Shown piece by piece: positions 29,496 through 32,631 of a stretch of DNA of 32,631 nucleotides (position 1 is its first letter; each line of letters starts with the position of its first letter). Where the stretch lies: assembly GCF_016653115.1 (NCBI RefSeq), contig NZ_NHRX01000022.1, positions 1-32,631 of the forward strand, in the 5' to 3' direction. The notes beneath the pieces were generated by a model. The model was not told the origin of the DNA. It saw only the letters and a program-made list of their open reading frames with translations, and ran no database searches. The DNA is from Rhodocyclus purpureus (GTDB lineage Bacteria; Pseudomonadota; Gammaproteobacteria; Burkholderiales; Rhodocyclaceae). The translations under genes and the position numbers were made by a program.

Positions 29496-30514
29496 AGCCG
29501 CAGGACGCCCTGACGCGGGTCATTGAACACCGCGAAATTTTCCACGACGAGATGGTGTCGCTGATGCGACAGATCATGAGCGGCGAGCTATCGCCGGTGC
29601 TGATCTCCGCGATAATCATCGGCCTGCGCGTCAAGAAGGAGACGATCGGCGAGATCGCCGCCGCGGCGCAGGTGATGCGTGAGCTGTCGACCAAGGTGAA
29701 GGTCGCCGACACGGCGCGTCTCGTGGACACCTGCGGCACCGGTGGCGACGGCGCGCACACCTTCAACATCTCGACGGCGGCGATGTTCGTCGCCGCCGCC
29801 GGCGGTGCGCGCATCGCCAAGCACGGCGGGCGTTCGGTGTCCTCCTCGTCGGGCAGCGCCGACGTGCTCGAAGCGCTCGGCGCCAACATCATGCTGCAGG
29901 CCGAGCAGGTCGCCGAGTGCCTCGACACGGTCGGCGTCGGCTTCATGTTCGCGCCGAGCCACCACAGCGCGATGAAGTACGCGGCGCCGGTGCGCCGCGA
30001 GCTCGGCGTGCGCACGCTGTTCAACATCCTGGGCCCGCTGACCAACCCCGCCGAGGCGCCGAACCAGCTGCTCGGCGTCTTCCACCCGGACCTCGTCGGC
30101 ATCCTCGTGCGCGTGCTGCAGCGGCTGGGCAGCGAGCGCGCGCTGGTCGTGCATGGCATGGACGGGCTCGACGAGATCTCGATCTCGGGGGCGACGATGA
30201 TCGGCGAACTCAAGGACGGCAAGGTGTCCGAATACACCGTGCATCCCGAACAGTTCAACCTGCCGGTGCATGACCCGAAGGTGCTGCGCGTTTCCGGCAG
30301 CGACGAGTCGAAGGCGGTGCTGCTCGGCGCGCTCGACAATCGGCCGGGACCGGCGCGCGACATCGTTGCGCTCAATGCGGGTGCCAGCCTCTACGTCACC
30401 GGCGTCGCACCGACGATCGACGAAGGCGTCAGTCGCGCCTTCGAACTGATTGCCAGCGGTGCCGCGCGCGCCAAGCTCGAAGAATTCATCAAGTACACGC
30501 GGCGGTTCGCATGA
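29492..30514 (+). CDS. trpD: Anthranilate phosphoribosyltransferase
   Basis: 340 aa. Transfers the phosphoribosyl group of PRPP to anthranilate. The PRPP-binding signature [17 protein letters not shown] (about 78-94) is intact, as are [21 protein letters not shown] and the [13 protein letters not shown] segment. Overlaps trpG by ATGA at its start and trpC by ATGA at its end, so the three are one translationally coupled operon. Confidence 0.96.
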   Translation: MKPQDALTRVIEHREIFHDEMVSLMRQIMSGELSPVLISAIIIGLRVKKETIGEIAAAAQVMRELSTKVKVADTARLVDTCGTGGDGAHTFNISTAAMFVAAAGGARIAKHGGRSVSSSSGSADVLEALGANIMLQAEQVAECLDTVGVGFMFAPSHHSAMKYAAPVRRELGVRTLFNILGPLTNPAEAPNQLLGVFHPDLVGILVRVLQRLGSERALVVHGMDGLDEISISGATMIGELKDGKVSEYTVHPEQFNLPVHDPKVLRVSGSDESKAVLLGALDNRPGPARDIVALNAGASLYVTGVAPTIDEGVSRAFELIASGAARAKLEEFIKYTRRFA

Positions 30515-31326
30515 GCGACATCCTGAAGAAGATCATCGCCGTCAAGCGCGAGGAAGTCGCCGCCGCGCAGGCGGCAAAGCCGCTGGCCGTGCTGCGCGCC
30601 GAAGCCGAGGATGCCGCGCGCAATGCGCCGGCACGCGACTTCGTCGGCGCCATCCGCCGCCGCGTCACTGCCGGGCAGCCTGCGGTGATCGCCGAGATCA
30701 AGAAGGCGAGCCCGTCGAAGGGCGTCATCCGCGCCGACTTCCGTCCCGCGGAGATTGCCGCCGACTACGAGCGGCACGGCGCCGCCTGCCTGTCGGTGCT
30801 CACCGACCGCCAGTTCTTCCAGGGGGCCCCCGAGTACCTGCAGGCGGCGCGCGCCGCCTGTGCCTTGCCGGTGCTGCGCAAGGATTTCCTGATCGACGCC
30901 TATCAGGTGTACGAGGCCCGGGCGATGGGCGCCGACGCGATCCTGCTCATCGTCGCCGAACTCGACCTGCCGACCATGCGCGAACTCGAGGCGATTGCGC
31001 ATGGGCTCGGCATGGGCGTGCTGGTCGAGGTGCACGACGCGGCCGAGCTGGAACTCGCGCTGCAGTTGCAGACGCCGCTGATCGGCATCAACAACCGCAA
31101 CCTTCGTACCTTCAACGTCGATCTGCAGACGACGCTCGATCTCGCGCCGCGCGTTGTTGCCGAGGGGGCCGAGCGCATCGTCGTCGCCGAGAGCGGGATA
31201 CTGGCGGTCGAGGACGTCCAGCGCCTGCGCAGCAACGCGGTCAATGCTTTCCTCGTCGGCGAAGCCTTCATGCGCCAGTCGCAGCCGGGAGAGGCGCTCT
31301 CGGCGCTGTTTGCCGGAAGCCATTGA
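30511..31326 (+). CDS. trpC: Indole-3-glycerol phosphate synthase
   Basis: 271 aa, monofunctional (no fused TrpF). Ring-closing step of tryptophan synthesis in a TIM barrel. Visible active-site strands: [11 protein letters not shown] (catalytic Lys in the KASPSKG motif), [22 protein letters not shown] (second Lys), [27 protein letters not shown] and VAESGI. Last recognised gene of the trp cluster. Confidence 0.96.
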   Translation: MSDILKKIIAVKREEVAAAQAAKPLAVLRAEAEDAARNAPARDFVGAIRRRVTAGQPAVIAEIKKASPSKGVIRADFRPAEIAADYERHGAACLSVLTDRQFFQGAPEYLQAARAACALPVLRKDFLIDAYQVYEARAMGADAILLIVAELDLPTMRELEAIAHGLGMGVLVEVHDAAELELALQLQTPLIGINNRNLRTFNVDLQTTLDLAPRVVAEGAERIVVAESGILAVEDVQRLRSNAVNAFLVGEAFMRQSQPGEALSALFAGSH

Positions 31327-31350
31327 GCCCGGCCCTTGAGTCTGCTTGTT

Positions 31351-31380
31351 CCATTCGCCCTGAACTTGTCGGAGGGCTGA
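31351..31380. repeat. Short dispersed palindrome after trpC
   Basis: TTCGCCCTGAACTTGTCGGA followed by GGGCTGA resembles the common intergenic repeat TTCGCCCTGAGCTTGTCGAA-GGGC of proteobacterial genomes. GCCCT and AGGGC can pair as a 5-bp stem. It sits 24 bases after trpC and just before the tandem array. Confidence 0.5.
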
Positions 31381-31390
31381 GCAGCAGCCC

Positions 31391-32307
31391 GTCATCGCGG
31401 GGCCGAAGGCAGTGGTGATCCAGTGCGTAGGACTGTTATCCGATCGCCCGAGCCGGCAAGGACGCAGAAATAGAAGAACGCACTGGATTGCCACGGCGCT
31501 GCGCGCCTCGCAATGACTTCATTGTTGCCACGGCGCTGGCGCGCTGCGCAATGACGGCAGTGCCAGGAGTGCATGAAGAGGTGCTGAGACCGTAACCGTC
31601 ATCGCGAGCCCGCAGGGCGTGGCGATCCAGTGCGTAGGACTGTTATCCGATCGTCCGAGCTGGCAGGGACGCGGAAATAGAAGAACGCACTGGATTGCCA
31701 CGGCGCTGCGCGCCTCGCAATGACTTCATTGTTGCCACGGCGCTGACGCGCCTCGCAATGACGGTAGTGCCAGGAGTGCATGAAGAGGTGCTGAGACCTT
31801 AACCGTCATCGCGAGCCCGCAGGGCGTGGCGATCCAGTGCGTAGGACTGTTATCCGATCGCCCGAGCTGGCAGGGACGCAGAAATAGAAGAACGCACTGG
31901 ATTGCCACGGCGCTGCGCGCCTCGCAATGGCGGCAGTGCCAGGAGTGCATCAAGAGGTGCTGAGACCTTAACCGTCATCGCGAGCCCGCAGGGCGTGGCG
32001 ATCCAGTGCGTAGGACTGTTATCCGATCGTCCGAGCCGGCAGGGACGCAGAAATAGAAGAACGCACTGGATTGCCACGGCGCTACGCGCCTCGCAATGAC
32101 TTCATTGTTGCCACGGCGCTGGCGCGCCTCGCAATGACGGCAGTGCCAGGAGTGCATGAAGAGGTGCTGAGACCTTAACCGTCATCGCGAGCCCGCAGGG
32201 CGTGGCGATCCAGTGCGTAGGACTGTTATCCGATCGCCCGAGCCGGCAAGGACGCAGAAATAGAAGAACGCACTGGATTGCCACGGCGCTGCGCGCCTCG
32301 CAATGAC
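31391..32307. repeat. Tandem array of a 207-bp palindrome-bearing repeat
   Basis: Units begin with GTCATCGCGAG (first copy diverged to GTCATCGCGGGG) at 31391, 31598, 31805, 31974 and 32181. Spacings are 207, 207, 169 and 207 bases, and the last unit stops after 127. Each unit has a left arm (31598-31634 in unit 2), a conserved centre of about 50 bases, a right arm that is its near reverse complement (31686-31724), then a partial second right arm (31731-31762) and a conserved tail. Copies differ at only a few positions. The arms match the elements at 13600 and 13807. Short frames of about 60 codons in the units are by-products of the repeat, not genes. Confidence 0.92.
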
Positions 32308-32326
32308 TTCATCCTAAAAACCTCAG

Positions 32327-32631
32327 TTACCCCACACCGTTTGCATGATTGGGCAGCAAACGGAGTGCTTGGGGTGTCGCGATTGCTGCGAGGGTGCGCT
32401 TGAGATGATCGCAACAGCGCAACCAGACCGATGGGGAGGCCAACTGCTCCGCAGCTTCGCTCGCCCAGGTTTGAAGCTGGCTGGAGATGCGCATGAGCAC
32501 CTGCCGGGCCTTGTCGAAGTAGGCATGCTGGCCGGTGAGCGTGATGGTGGTCTGGCCAGCATGTTCCGTGCGCCGACCGACCGAGGACATCAACCAAGGC
32601 CGGCTGGTGATGGCTTCGAGACGCGCCTCGG
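32327..32631 (-). CDS. 3' end of an unidentified gene (partial)
   Basis: The minus-strand frame is open from the right edge for 100 residues to a TAA at 32329-32327. It contains ITLTGQHAYFDKARQVLMRI and LASPSVWLRCCDHLKRTL and ends NHANGVG. Composition is protein-like, with amphipathic helices. It may be the C-terminus of a transposase, because it abuts a repeat array and the window edge, but I cannot name the family. About 20 bases separate its stop from the array. Confidence 0.5.
   Translation of the reverse strand, partial: EARLEAITSRPWLMSSVGRRTEHAGQTTITLTGQHAYFDKARQVLMRISSQLQTWASEAAEQLASPSVWLRCCDHLKRTLAAIATPQALRLLPNHANGVG

Noticed and set aside
31392-32284. Series of roughly 60-75 codon frames in the repeat array
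   Set aside because: All arise from the same repeated DNA read in several frames, include the palindrome arms, and have no ribosome sites.
31391-32307. CRISPR-like array
   Set aside because: The period is 207 bases with whole-unit identity. There are no short repeats with unique spacers and no cas genes.

Overview
The window is GC-rich, gene-dense bacterial chromosome. Gene content and order point to a betaproteobacterium, most likely Rhodocyclales: a diheme cytochrome c4, a Zn-independent porphobilinogen synthase, bioC overlapping bioB, argB beside a pyrimidine 5'-nucleotidase, and FmdB-DUF502-aspS. The taxon is an inference from gene families; no rRNA or tRNA gene is visible.

Layout. 1-1385: accessory edge with the first codons of an IS5-like transposase, a membrane-anchored J-domain protein and a gene-free stretch with an operator-like palindrome. 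1386-4979 (minus): envC-ctpA-moeB, closed by an intrinsic terminator. 5169-9986 (plus): ArsR regulator, rhodanese, grxC, secB, SH3b protein, gpsA, gpmI, then convergent trmL. This resembles the E. coli gpmM-envC / yibN-grxC-secB-gpsA-cysE-trmL region. 10734-13494: comF divergent from bioB-bioC. 13495-14196: repeat-rich spacer. 14197-16861: cytochrome c4 divergent from engB, then a structured spacer and hemB. 17083-20065 (minus): acyltransferase, HAD nucleotidase, argB. 20291-24869: a Cys-rich CWC protein converging on the minus-strand run fmdB-DUF502-aspS-RNase-(barstar+NudB). 24988-26761 (minus): ccsA-like gene and prepilin peptidase. 26792-28147: ffh. 28270-28602: small lipoprotein. 28923-31326: trpG-trpD-trpC, each overlapping the next by 4 bases. 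31391-32307: a tandem array of a 207-bp repeat, followed by the 3' end of an unidentified gene cut by the window edge.

The most interesting system is the pair at 20500-21905. A secreted RNase of the barnase/RNase Sa family overlaps by ATGA with a gene whose product fuses a barstar-like domain to a NudB-type Nudix hydrolase. This looks like a toxin and its cytoplasmic inhibitor, with the inhibitor built into a folate-pathway enzyme.

A second theme is non-coding repeats of at least four kinds. (1) A palindrome of the GTCATTGCGAG...CTCGCGATGAC type, present as two copies near 13.6-13.9 kb and as the arms of the 207-bp array. (2) A roughly 90-bp REP-pair (BIME-like) element found twice in opposite orientation. 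(3) Inverted blocks of CACGAA repeats upstream of trmL. (4) A short palindrome after trpC. The engB-hemB spacer also carries several hairpins and a minus-strand terminator with no annotated gene to serve, so it may encode a small RNA.
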